From contig CP142461.1 of the NCBI GenBank assembly GCA_038049695.1, positions 33,673,001-33,737,000 on the forward strand: 64,000 bases of DNA. Reading direction: 5' to 3'. Of the stretch, positions 11,458-22,250 are shown piece by piece (position 1 is the first letter of the stretch; every line of letters starts with the position of its first letter). Source of the DNA: Cinnamomum chago. Taxonomy: Eukaryota; Streptophyta; Magnoliopsida; Laurales; Lauraceae. A program made the translations under genes and the position numbers. The notes beneath the pieces are model-generated. The model did not search any database. It was not told the origin of the DNA and worked only from the letters and a program-made list of their open reading frames with translations.

Positions 11458-13241
11458 TATAAGTACGGGATCCGAACCCTAGAGGGGGGTGAATAGGGTG
11501 AGCTACAACTTAGTGACCAATAATGCCCAATTTTGACTTCTTTAAATTAATTAGTCACAAATGATGATATAGAATTGAAAATGCGGAAGCTAATGAAATC
11601 AATCACCACAAGCATTCACCAATACACAAAGATTTATAGTGGTTCGGCCTTAATGCCTACATCCACTACCGGCTTGTGATCCAACACCCTACCGAATTTC
11701 CACTATTTATGCTTTTCAATAGGCTAAGCAATAACCTCTACACTATGCTTTTCTTAGGCTAACCAATAACCTATACACTATGCTTTTCTTAGGCTAAGCA
11801 ATAACCCTTACAAGAGTTGATTTCTTAAAGAAGGTGACTATACAAAAACACTCTAAGAGATACAGTTTGAGCTCAATTACAATATTTCTTAAATAGGCGG
11901 ATATGAAAGTGTAAAACAAACTCACATAGCACTCTATGTAATGAAAAGATGAATGCACATGATGTATGTGTGTAAACTTCAATCAAAGTTGAAAGTAAGG
12001 CTCAAATGATATGTGCTCAAAGCATTTCAAAGTTTATTGAAGTTGTATTGCAAATCACATGTTCTTTTTCAAAAGACAACTTGTAAAGATTTCAATAACC
12101 AAGAAATGCAAGTTGTAAGAAAATTTAAATCATAAGGAACATGTAATGAAAGAGCAAAGATGTTTTCACAACTTAAAGATTTCCTATAAGATCATAGAGT
12201 GAAAACAACTAGTTAAAGTCTCAACCAAGTAGAGTGATCATGCATCAAATGGAAACAAGAAAGTTGAAGTAAGCATGATATATATAAGTAGGCAATGACT
12301 TGGTATGAGACTAAGTGATGAATCCTATAAAGAATAAATCAAAGATAATATAGAGGATTCAACACATCAAAGTTAACATGCTACAAGAGAGTTTCCAATA
12401 AGATATATTAGCATGTAACAAATGAGAAGAGTAAAGCATACTAAGATGTTTAACTTATGTAATCAAGCTTTGTCTCTTCAAGATGTTTCCCTTGCTCCTT
12501 TGTGTCAAACTTGATCTTGGGTTTGAAAAATGTTCAGAAGAAAAACTCCCAAGATTGGTCTCCAAAGAGACTCTCTAAAGCTCTCACACAAAACAAGGAG
12601 AGTTTTTCTTAAATAAGGAAAACAGAGTCCAACGGATCACTTGTCGGTTGACTGACAAACAGTGTTCAGTCGACCGACCCCAACGGTCAAATTTACAACG
12701 GTCATAAATTTTTGAAACAATTCTTTTGTCGGTTCACCGAGACTCATTCGGTCTACTGACATGGGACCGACACCTAACCGACAGAGAAAAAAGGACTAAA
12801 AACATGCTCTCTGGAAATGGAACCGACACAAAGTTCGGTCAGGTACTGGAACAGCTTCGGTAGACCGACAAGCTGACCGACAAAAAAACAGCTTGCTGGA
12901 AATGGAACCGACAAAGGCTCGGTTGAGCTTGGTTCACATGTCAGTTAGCTGACACTTGACCGACAAGCTGACCGACAATGTATACAGTCAGAGGATCTAA
13001 AGGTTTTGACTGGAGAATCTTTCGAACAAGGATAAACACAGAAAATAAAAGATTTCTAAGTCAAATAAAATTACATTTTGAAACAAAAAGAAATCAACCA
13101 AAGATATTTTGAATAAAACATGATAGGGTTAACTTCCAAAGATGATTTTCAATAAAACAAAATGCAATATTAAGATTAGGTGATGTGATGAAAATGAATG
13201 CATGTGTTAGCCATCAAATTGCAAACTACATAGATCTAACA
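11458..13241 (-). mobile_element. Solo LTR (copy 1 of a two-copy family) inside the gypsy element
   Basis: In minus orientation it starts TGTTAGATCTATG and ends CCGTACTTATA, a TG...TA version of TG...CA. A perfect 5-bp duplication, CAAAC on the plus strand, flanks it at 11453-11457 and 13242-13246. Removing the insert and one duplication joins the gypsy RNase H frame. The last 450 bp in LTR orientation closely match the LTR at 60887-63115, including CCCTAGAGGGGGG near 11477 and GTGGTTCGGCC at 11640. A unit of about 40 bp containing TAGGCTAAGCAATAACC is repeated about three times at 11700-11810. No coding sequence is present. Confidence 0.85.
12628..13000. repeat. Palindromic-word cluster B
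   Basis: About 370 bp are filled with variants of ACCGACA and TGTCGGT, such as TGTCGGTTGACTGACA, CAGTCGACCGACC and GACCGACAAGCTGACCGACA. Opposite-strand words pair to give stems such as 12642-12654 with 12664-12676. It lies roughly 240-610 bp from the start of the LTR in LTR orientation. Confidence 0.6.
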
Positions 13242-13246
13242 CAAAC

Positions 13247-14291
13247 TTTTCATCGTAGATGTAATAACGCACATTTTCTAGGCAAAGATAACTGCTGCAA
13301 GCTCTAAATCGTGAGTGGCATACTTTTTCTCATGCTCCTTTCGCTAACGCAATCCATAGGCAACAACTTTTTCCGTCTTGCATCAAAACACAACCTAAGC
13401 TAATCCCTGAAGCATCTGTGAAGAGGAGGAATCCACCACTCCCAAAAGGCAATGTCAAGATCGAAGTTGTCGTCAACCTCTTCTTCAACAAATGGAAGTT
13501 AGTCTAGCAAGCATCTGAACACTCGAACGGCACGTTCTTCCTCGTTAGTTTTGTCAACGTCGCTGAAATAGTAGAAAACCCTGAACAAATCTCCAGTAGT
13601 ACCCTACCGAGCCAAGAAAACTATGTATCTCATAAACATTCCTCAGTCTCTCCCAGTTCACCACTGCTTCTATCTTTGCCGGATCCACTGACAAACCGTC
13701 TATGAAGATAATATGCCCGAGAAACACCATTTTCTCCAATCTAAACTTGCACTTACTAAGCTTCATGTATAATTGGTTGTCGCGCAATAATTGTAAAGAA
13801 GTCCTCAAATGCTACTTATGCTCCTCCTTGGACCTCGAACAGACCTATACATCATCAATAAACACCATGGTGAACTTGTCGAGGTGTGGAGCAAAGATCT
13901 TGTTCATCAACGCCATGAACATTGCTGGGGTGATTGTTAATCCAAAGGGCATCACTAGGAACTCATAATGCCCAAAACATGTATGAAAAGTTGTCTTCTG
14001 GACGTCTTGCTCTCTCACTTGTAGCTGGGGATATCCTGATCTCTAGTTGATCTTTGAAAATTACTAAGCGCCCTGAAGCTGGTCGAACAACTCGTCGATG
14101 CATGGAAGATGATACTTGTTCTTCATTGTCGCCTGGTTTAATTGTCTGTAGTAAATATACATCCGTATCGATCCGTCCTTCTTCACGAATTTAACTGGTG
14201 CACCCCAAGGAAACATACTCATTTTGATGAAACCATTGTCTAATAACTCTTGCAAATGGGTCTTCAATTCTCGCAACCCTGTAAGAGCCAT
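13247..14291 (-). pseudogene. Gypsy reverse transcriptase and start of RNase H, degenerate
   Basis: Recognisable blocks, read on the minus strand, are [37 protein letters not shown] fingers (14064-14291) and TMVFIDDV (13849-13870), which is the YxDD-type catalytic site as FIDD. They are followed by KLSKCKFRLEKMVFLGHII and the thumb/connection block (13554-13808). RNase H wording continues from about 13540 to 13247 and is then cut by the solo LTR. Stops at several points disable it. Confidence 0.85.
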
Positions 14292-14501
14292 GTATAGGGA
14301 GCTTAAGAAATCGGTGATGTGCTAGGTGCAAGCTCGATAGTGAAAATCAATCTCTCTGATTGGATGTAAACTTGGGATCTCGTCAAAAAATACGTTTGGG
14401 AACTCATACCATCGGGTTCTTCTCCACTCCTCGGGACTGTTTGTCCTCCATGATAAACCCGATATAGCCTTCACAACCTGACTTCGTCATCCTCTCATCC
14501 T

Positions 14502-14912
14502 TCAGTGCTGATACAATATGGTACTAAGCTGCCTCTTCTCACCCATGAACTCAACTGTGTCATCCAATCCATAAATAGAGAGCCTGACGGTCTTCTTGAA
14601 GCAATCCATCACTGCCCGGTATCTAGCCAACCAGTTCATCCCCAAAATGACGTCAAAGTCATGCATGGGTAACACGGTCAGATTTGCAAACAGAATGTAC
14701 TCCCCAATCTGCACTCGATACCTTGGGTGGTAAGTCTGATACACTACCGTCTTACCTACGAATGTAAACACAACTAGCGTGCAAGGCATCTCCTCTCCTA
14801 TCCTACCAAGGACTAATGTAAATGCTGATGATACATATGAATGCGTAGCACCTATGTCAAACAATACTTTAACAAGCTGATCACAAATGAAAAAAAGTAC
14901 CTTCCACCACAT
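14502..14912 (-). pseudogene. Gypsy aspartic protease, altered active site
   Basis: A 136-residue open stretch contains VLFDIGATHSYVSSAF, the aspartic-protease active-site loop of Ty3/gypsy elements. Further along, FDVILGMNWLARYRAVMDC is the conserved post-protease motif of Del/Tekay-like elements. The usual active-site triplet is D-S/T-G-A. Here it reads D-I-G-A, which would be expected to impair catalysis. The enzyme would process the Gag-Pol polyprotein inside virus-like particles. Confidence 0.8.
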
Positions 14913-15199
14913 TCTCTATGGCTTAGGCATACTGAAGTGGGCCTCTGCTAATGCTGACACTATTGTCCATGGGGTCTTTGGTGACAACCTCACTACTGAG
15001 GCTGCCCTCTAGGCTGTTGGGGAGCCTGCTGACGATATTATGGCTGCTGTGGAGCACGAGGATGCTGCTGATGTTGTGGAGGTTTATACTACTGCTGATG
15101 TTGTGAGCAATCTAGCGTACTGGCGGAGCGGCAATCAGAGCTCTCTGAGGTGCTAGAAGCTGAAGCAAGGGAGGCTGCTCTCGTCGAAATGGGCAGTTT

Positions 15200-16065
15200 C
15201 TGGCCATATGCCCTTAGTCACCACAGTCAAAGCATGCACCGGGCTGACGCAGCTGCTATCGATGTTGATACTGCACCGTCCATCCTGCCGGCCTCTACCT
15301 CCTGAACTGCTGCTGCTTGTCTGCCCTGAGCGGTCCTACCCCACTTCTGCTGATGCATAGCCTCAATGCGCTGAAGACGCTCTGCCCAAAACACTCTCCC
15401 CACGGCATCCTCATAGGTAGTAGGCTCAACGCTGGTCATATGAAGCTGTATGTCAACTCTCAACCCCTCCACAAATCGCTAAATCCTCTCAGACTCAAGT
15501 GTGAAGAGAACCTCTGCGAAGCAGAAAGGCTGAGTAAAGAGGAGCTCGTACTGGTAAACTGTCATGTCATCCTGCATAAGTTCTGTAACTCTCTGAACTT
15601 CTGATCTCTGACGTGCGCCAGTATGAATTTCTTTAGAAAGTTGGTCCTGAATGCAATCCACGCAATCTCATCTACAAGCATATCATAAGGAGTTTGTATA
15701 GTCCTCCACCAATCCTCGACAATGCTGTGGAACATGTAGGCTGCTAGATGCACCCTCTGTCACCCCGAGCACTCAAAGACCCTGAATATCTTCTCCATCC
15801 ACACGATCTAGTTGTCTGCAATCAAGGGATCCTCTGTGTCGAAGAACTTGATGGTCCTCTCTTGAGGAACTTCTCAAAAATCTCGTTCGAGTCCCTCTCC
15901 CGAATGGTCACAACTGCCTGAGCTGGCTGAACAACTCTCTCGATAACCTCCATGACCTGAGTCTGAAACTGTGTAAAGCTCTCGGTCTGCTGCTGATGAG
16001 GTGAAGCTTGGGTCAGGCTGCTCGCCAGCTAACGGTACACTAGGTGGTGCGTCCTCCATCGACAT
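15200..16065 (-). pseudogene. Gypsy gag remnant
   Basis: Minus-strand fragments include AAYMFHSIVEDWWRT, the capsid-domain A..L.G.A..WW motif in degenerate form, and FRTNFLKKFILAHVRDQKFREL. After a GLRVDIQLHM segment comes a damaged CCHC zinc knuckle near 15190-15235, with CML..W.RAYGQKLP in place of CFDCG..GHMARNCP. The ATG at 16065 is the first in frame after the primer site. At least two stops and frame changes break the frame. Confidence 0.75.
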
Positions 16066-16216
16066 CCGTCAAGAGAAAGTAACTTTAGTTAGTTCGAGTC
16101 CAACACTTAAGATTGCACTAGTTCTACCCGATCCATTGTCCTTACACGTATCCCAACACAAAATCATCACCATGTACTAAAGTTTCTAGTGTGTTTTATT
16201 TCCTAGAAACTTGCCC

Positions 16217-16228
16217 ACTCTGATAGCA
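16217..16228 (-). other. Gypsy primer-binding site (tRNA-iMet type)
   Basis: The plus strand reads ACTCTGATAGCA, the reverse complement of a TGGTATCAGAGC-type primer site with one or two changes. It sits 6 bp from the LTR boundary at 16235. This fixes the orientation of the gypsy element as minus. Confidence 0.65.
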
Positions 16229-16234
16229 TAAAAA

Positions 16235-17101
16235 TGTAATGCCCCAATTTTGAATATTGAGTTTACCGCCAAAGAGTATGGGAATATAGTGTACATATCA
16301 GATGAATAGTCCCATCATGCTCACCATAAAAGTCACTCGAAATCCAAAATAGAAATCACTCATGCCCCTAGTTCTAGCTCTCCAATCTCCGGCTCGATCT
16401 CTAGATCGGTCGGTCCCCATCTGTTCTCGTCCGCTAGGGGCACCTCGACGATCGCGTCGCCCTCGGGGTATGGGATAATACCTAAACACCAACTGATGGG
16501 TCAAATCCAATGATCTGGCAAAGCACAGTATACAAGAAACATAGGATGTATGCATCAAAAGAGAATAGAGATGATAATAATATCATAAGAATAACATAGG
16601 TACAAATGTTAGGCAGTCGAGCAAAATATAACAAGGAAAACCAAATTGAAAGTAAATCATCTAATCTCACCAACTATTAATGTAGCATATTCACACGAGT
16701 TGGACACCATAGGATTTTATGCCACTGCCCTCCCAAACTATAAACCAATCATGGCGGGGAAAGAAAGTATAATGCAAGGGATGACAAGCATTGCCAATAA
16801 TAATAACAATATCATCGCTCTATAAACCGACACCGGAATCCTACGGGCCGCCTAACCATAGCTCATCATGATAGCTGCATCCTAAACAAATAGCTCCCAA
16901 CAAGGATGATTGGTCCAATGGCTAAGCTTATAACATCCAAATGAATGTTTAGTGCGGACTTAAGAAAATAAGTAAAGGTATGTGTCTATCTAGGCTTGTC
17001 TTGCGCGAGCAAGGTCCTATCATATCCATATAAGGTTCAATGTACATGTCCAATCTATAAATACAATCCAAGTCCACTCATCATCCCAAAATAGGGTTGC
17101 A
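16235..17101 (-). repeat. Gypsy 5' LTR (limits approximate)
   Basis: The plus-strand start TGTAATGCCCC lies next to the primer site and is the reverse complement of a typical LTR 3' end, GGGGCATTACA. The outer limit at 17101 is chosen from AGGGTTGCA, which gives the complementary TG start. It cannot be confirmed because no second LTR remains. The Ca 870-bp stretch holds no convincing gene. Confidence 0.5.
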
Positions 17102-18191
17102 AATATAAATTATCCCCCGCTACTATCTCTACTCGAAAAAAGCAAAGATGTTAACCGAGTATCGTATCCACTGGGACAAAAATGCTAAGTTGTGTTGGTT
17201 CCTAAATTCCTAAGCTAATCCTAATAGAAAACAAAGTGTTGATTCTTAAACTAATCCTAATAGAAAATGAAGTGTTGGTTTGATGGGTTTGATTCCTAAA
17301 TTAAAAAAAATTAAAAGGCAAGGTTTTTATTCAATTTGAGAAAAGTCTTAGGGTAAGAATCCACCTCAGCCCCATGCAATGGCGAATATAGATCTAGGGT
17401 TTCACGATCAATGCTTTAAAGAATCGTTTTGGTTACAAACCTTCACAGAGTCAACAAATAAGGGGTGCGGGTTTAGATCTAGGCATAATCTGTTTCTATG
17501 GCATGGATTATCTTATTTTTAACTCCACACACATTCAAGCACCATATTATATGACTGGTATTCTAAACTACAAGAATAAAATACCAATGAAAGAGATATT
17601 GCATTAATAAATAGAATCCAACAATGGATAACATCAAGGTCATATAATCAAAGCATTCAAAATAAAACCCTAGAACCTATACATCACCATATACACAAAA
17701 CTAGGGCTTCATCACAATCCTAAGATAGAGATTTAGTTACTCATGGCGAGAGGCTGAAGAAGAATCTCTTACGAAATCCCATTCGCATTCTTCCAAAGCT
17801 CCCAAACTAGCCACCAGAACTTTTTCCAAGATGTATATACCTTAAAATTGAGTTAGGGCTTTTATTTATAGAGTTTTGGTCTCAAAAACCCTTCAAAATG
17901 TGGACCGAGGTGGTCTTCACCCGGTCCGGGCATCCAAACGCAAGGACATAATATGTCCGGGTTATCTTGCGAACCACAAACTTTCTGAGACCATATCTCC
18001 CTTGATATAGCTCCAATTTATACAATCTTAGGCTCCACGGATATCTACTTGAAAAGAACTTTCCAACGGTACATAGATTGCAGTAATCCGACACCCAGGT
18101 TGAAAGTTATGATCATTTCAATTTGCTGCTCCTGAAAATTCCGAGAATAATGGTGCAATTAAAGGAACTTCCAAGTTGGCATGCTATGGGG
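17102..18191. repeat. LTR-like repeat, left part of an interrupted unit
   Basis: The segment opens with ACCGAGTATCGTATCCAC near 17155, a phrase often found at the edges of plant LTR elements. It ends in transcript-like sequence at 17880-18180 with no open frame. It resumes at 20545 after the solo LTR. The class is not resolved. No gene is visible. Confidence 0.35.
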
Positions 18192-20539
18192 TGTCACGCC
18201 CCCGAACCGAAACCTCAGGGGCGGGAATGGGATTAAGCATAAAATATATTTTACTTCTCCCAGGATCCGCGTGTGTGAAGACAACACCTTCCAACACATT
18301 CTGAATATTTTGCGGAAGCATTTGTGGCGTTGCGACCCGAAGTCCGTGGCCATCGGATTCCGCGTCGCACTCAACCTCTAGCACATAGCTATTATATCAA
18401 GAATCATATCAGACTGGAGTAACCATCCCAATAAATTACAGAGCTGACAGTAACAGGATATTACATTCCCATATGTCGATTATAATAATTACCTGGTACT
18501 CCTTGAGTTAGAAGACATTCCGGGCTCCTTATGCACTTTTACTATTTTCAAAACTTAACATGAGCTTATGGGTAGCACTAGATGTTACAATAGCAAAAAT
18601 CAAGATTATCAACGGTCCATCCTAGGCATGACATTAATCCGGAAACATCGAGCAACCTATTCAGTCACCGAAAGGAATAGAATTCGCGATAACCAAGGGA
18701 AAGACTTGTGTTTAGATATAAAGAAGATATCGCGTCGTTCCATCCCGTTCAAGATTGAAATGGATTGAACTTCGATGCCACCGAACCAACCGTGAGGCGT
18801 GTCGGCTCAAGACATTCTCACACATGGTCCAAACAGTCCAAAAAGGGTAGTCAGGGTCCCACCTAAAACCAAGAATTAGTGTCTAATCAACACCATTCTT
18901 TTCTTTTAGTTCCCTAGTCTTAGAGACCTTAGATTAGGGTATAATTGGTCTTAACACTAAGGTATATACCCCTAGGACTCATAGAAAGCCCAAAGGTTTC
19001 CAAACAAAAAAAAAACACAATATCAAATTTCACTGGACTCAAACTGAGTCCGATCGATCAGTCGAAATTTCTGTACCAGAAATGCACAAGGTCCGATCGA
19101 TCGGCCCAAAAAGCCTTACAGTTAAAAGACAGGCCGATCGATCGGCCTGTAGGTCCGATCGATCGGACCTGGGCGTGCAGCAGGTCCGGGACACTGATTT
19201 TTCCTCCTCTTTTTCCTTTCCTTTCCAACACTTACACAATCACATAGAACTATAAACAAGATGGTTTAAATATATGTTTCCAAGACATTAAAATGAGCTA
19301 AATAGCTCCTCATTTCAAGTTTCTCCTTTTCCATTCTTTCCATTCACAATAAATCTCAAGGTGGAGAAAACTCATTCATGTGAAACCATTTGAAACCTTG
19401 ACAATATGATGCATACATTTTCCAAGCATGAACAAGAGGGAAATAACTCATCAATAAGCACATTTCGAAATCCATATTAATCATAGTAAAGACAACTACT
19501 AAAATCACCAAAACCCTTAATGAAACAAGATTTTTCTCACAAAACATGTTAATAATCAAAACAATCCATTCATCCACTTGCCTTTGACTCTAATCAAGCA
19601 AATCAAGCTCCTAATCACCTCTCAAGCTCAAGATCCACAATCTTTGCAAAAACCCCCAAAACAAACCCTAAAATGGGTTAAATAATGAAATGACAATGGA
19701 ACATTTCAATAATCAAGGTGGAGCTTCTCTAAGGCTAGAAGATTACAAATCTAGAAGATGAAGAAGAACACTTACTTGCAAGGTCCTCTAATGGACAAGG
19801 TAAGCTCAAAGGAAGTCTTGTGATGGAGGGTTCTCTTCACAAATGGTATCAATGGAAAGCTTGCAAGATGAGGAAGAAGAAGGTGGTCTCCATTTCTTGA
19901 TTGATGAACTATTGGTGTGGCTTGGAGATGAAGAAGCAAGAAGAAGAAGAGAAACACAAGGGAAAAACCCTAGGTTCAGCTGGAACAATGGTGAATGAAA
20001 TGAATGAAGGAGATGTGTTCCTCTTATAAGCAAGTGAGGTTTGGGTCCCACAACTTAAAGAACTTGGGTGGCTGAAATCATCTAATTCGGGACCCCGGAT
20101 GGATTCGACGAAGAAGGAAGAAATGATCGTCGAAATATCTAGTTTCCAAAAAGTATATGTTTCACGGATTTCGAGAATATCGAGTTTTGGGTACAGATTT
20201 GGTGTGAAAAGACTGTTTTGCCCTCAAGGCCAAGAAATCGGGTTTCGGGTTCTCAAATGGATACGGGATCAACATGAAAGTTGTAGGGTTCCTCAAGATG
20301 AATGCAGCGGGCCAAAAACAAAATACGAAACCAATCGAAAAAATCTCACAAGTAAAAGCAAAGCCGAAAAGGGAACCCCCAAAGGGCCCCACAAGCTACC
20401 AAAGCACTCAAAAGGCCAAAACTAAAAGAAAAACCATTCTAGCTCACAAACTCAACCCAACAAATACTAATCCCACTAAAAGAACTAATCCACAAATAAA
20501 ACAACACTAATCCAAGAGATAAGGGGTCGGGTTCTCACA
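18192..20539. mobile_element. Solo LTR, 2348 bp, with 5-bp target duplication
   Basis: It runs from TGTCACGCCCCCGAACCG to GGGGTCGGGTTCTCACA. The direct repeat TGGGG flanks it exactly at 18187-18191 and 20540-20544. The TG...CA ends and 5-bp duplication are those of an LTR retrotransposon reduced by LTR-LTR recombination. The TGTCACG / CTCACA ends are common in Ty3/gypsy LTRs. It has no primer site, no second LTR and no coding domain. The short open stretches inside are not protein-like. Confidence 0.8.
19045..19195. repeat. Palindromic-word cluster C
   Basis: The word CCGATCGATCGG is repeated. Two perfect 20-bp palindromes lie one base apart: CAGGCCGATCGATCGGCCTG at 19130-19149 and AGGTCCGATCGATCGGACCT at 19151-19170. 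Partial copies lie at 19049-19058 and 19090-19103. The cluster is inside the solo LTR of 18192-20539. Confidence 0.7.
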
Positions 20540-20544
20540 TGGGG

Positions 20545-22250
20545 TGAGTGGGACCCATGTTGGACGTCCAAAGCACGCTTGGACTCTTTCTTTGCTTTCT
20601 TATTTGATTCTCTTTCCATATTTAACACGCTTCCTTACTTGCAACTCCAGTTTGGCATGCTTTGTGAGGTTTCTTCCATTTTAGCTCTAAGTTTCTTACA
20701 ATAAAATAACATAATTAAGCTAATTAATCTCATCCGATGGTATAACCAACTCCTCATTAAGGGGCTTAAAATGTATCTTTTAGGCTCTCATCATCCACCA
20801 TTAAGTCCATCGCCACAAGCCACCTTGTCATGGTCTTAGTCCAATACAGTCCAAGGACATCATCAATATTAAGTCCAGTAATATTCAGTCCATTTCCCAT
20901 TGATAAATGGGTTACAAATCCATAATAACAATCCTCTTCATTCTAAGGTATCATACTCATCCATTCGTAAGCCATATGATGGCCCGCCTAGCCGCAACGA
21001 CGAGTCAATGATCTCTAACCCATAAATCGGGTCACCACCAGGAAATCCTAGGTTCAGGTTAAGAGTGAACATCAATTAACCAAGTATAACATACCCCCAC
21101 AATAAATGGAAGGAATTACAAGGTTCAACCTAAGTCTTGTCCCCCCTTTCAGGTCCTAGTTTATGTCAATAAATTCAATTCCTAAATGAATTTCAGATGC
21201 CAATGATAAGTGTATTTCGTGCTTCTGAAGTTACGGTGATCTTCGAAAACATTTAAGAGTTGAATCAAAATCCAAATAATACACTAGACCTATTACGGTG
21301 GTCCATTTGAGTCAAGGATGAGCCAAACCCTACACTCAGGCTTGGCATATCAGTAGAAGTCCATTTGGATGGTCAATGGGCCCCACAACAGATCAAATCT
21401 CAAAATTACACAAATCCAGAACTGCACTATCTGCAGTGTATCCGGTCGACATCATGGCCAGGATGTCGACCGGGCACTCTTGGGAGGTCAGAATTTTGAA
21501 TCTTAGGTCGACATCTAACTCAGTGTATCCGGTCGATATCATGGCCAGGATGTCAACTGAGTACACTGGGATTCCTAGACATATACTTCGCAGGCAAAGT
21601 CCTGCTCTTGAAATCCTGTAGTGTATCCGGTTGACATCACATCCACGATGTCGACCGGGTACACATGGATTTCTAAGACTGATAGAAATTCAGCTCCCAA
21701 CTAAACCCCTGAGTTCCCTTTATATCCGATTGACATCACAATCAGGATGTCGACTGGGTACACTGAAAATTTGATTTTTCATATTTATGCAACTTTTCCA
21801 ATTCAATCCAATTTCCATCATAATTCATTCAAAATTCGTCCATCCATCACAAAACCATACCCAAACATCAAAACCACTCCATCCATCACAAATCCATCAT
21901 CAATTGGGCCATTGATCTTCCAAATGAGAGATCTCATCCACTAATAGCCAAGAATCAATAAATAAAAAAAAAATAAAGCTCATTGATATTGATGTGACTA
22001 AAACTTGATCCATGTCCCAAGTATATCCAGAGAAATCAAAACACAAGGTCTTACCGGAGCTTCAGGAAAGATTAGTATGCACGAGCCATTTGAATAAAAT
22101 ACTTCAACAATAAATATTATAAAATTCAAATTCGCGGATTTAAGAATAAAATAATCACCAAATTGCAACGAATTGAATTCTTTATAATATTTCTGACCAG
22201 TTTCGTCTCCTGGACCCACTCATGAATTTGGTGAGTCCAGGCCCTCTGCT
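20545..22250. repeat. LTR-like repeat, right part of an interrupted unit
   Basis: This continues the unit left at 18191. It is A+T-rich and noncoding, with frequent phrases such as CTCTCATCATCCACCATTAAG near 20785. Hairpin cluster D lies within it. The right edge is uncertain. I set it near 22250, where a different repeat begins with a CACAAGTGCACAG phrase. No gene seen. Confidence 0.35.
21436..21770. repeat. Tandem hairpin array, palindromic-word cluster D
   Basis: Four imperfect hairpins start at about 21443, 21529, 21628 and 21726. Each has a 5' arm of the form CCGGTCGACATC, an 8-nt loop beginning with A, and a 3' arm of the form GATGTCGACCGGG. Flanking GTGTA and TACAC extend the stems in three of the four. 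Spacing is 86, 99 and 98 bp. Arm changes in one strand are often matched or G-U compatible on the other. Confidence 0.7.

Larger units (their letters stand above)
9916..17101 (-). mobile_element. Ty3/gypsy retrotransposon, 3' truncated and interrupted
   Basis: Minus-strand order is LTR (17101-16235), primer site (16228-16217), gag, protease, reverse transcriptase, RNase H and integrase. That is the Ty3/gypsy order, with integrase after RNase H. Protease wording (LGMNWLARYRAVMDC) and integrase wording suggest a Del/Tekay-like chromovirus, but no chromodomain is seen after the integrase and the 3' LTR is missing. A 1784-bp solo LTR splits it in the RNase H region at 11458-13241. Each coding part contains stops or frameshifts, so the copy is dead. 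Confidence 0.8.

Noticed and set aside
11458..13241. Helitron for the repeat with CCCTAGAGGGGGG
   Set aside because: The ends are TG...CA type with 5-bp target duplications in both copies, which fits an LTR. A Helitron would show TC...CTRR ends and no duplication.
18184..18384. Overlapping 66-71 codon frames on both strands
   Set aside because: They lie across the end of a solo LTR, cross its boundary or overlap each other, and have no conserved pattern.
21436..21770. CRISPR-like regular repeats
   Set aside because: The repeats are imperfect hairpins in plant LTR-like DNA, the spacers are not unique sequences of equal length, and no cas genes exist. The organism is a plant.
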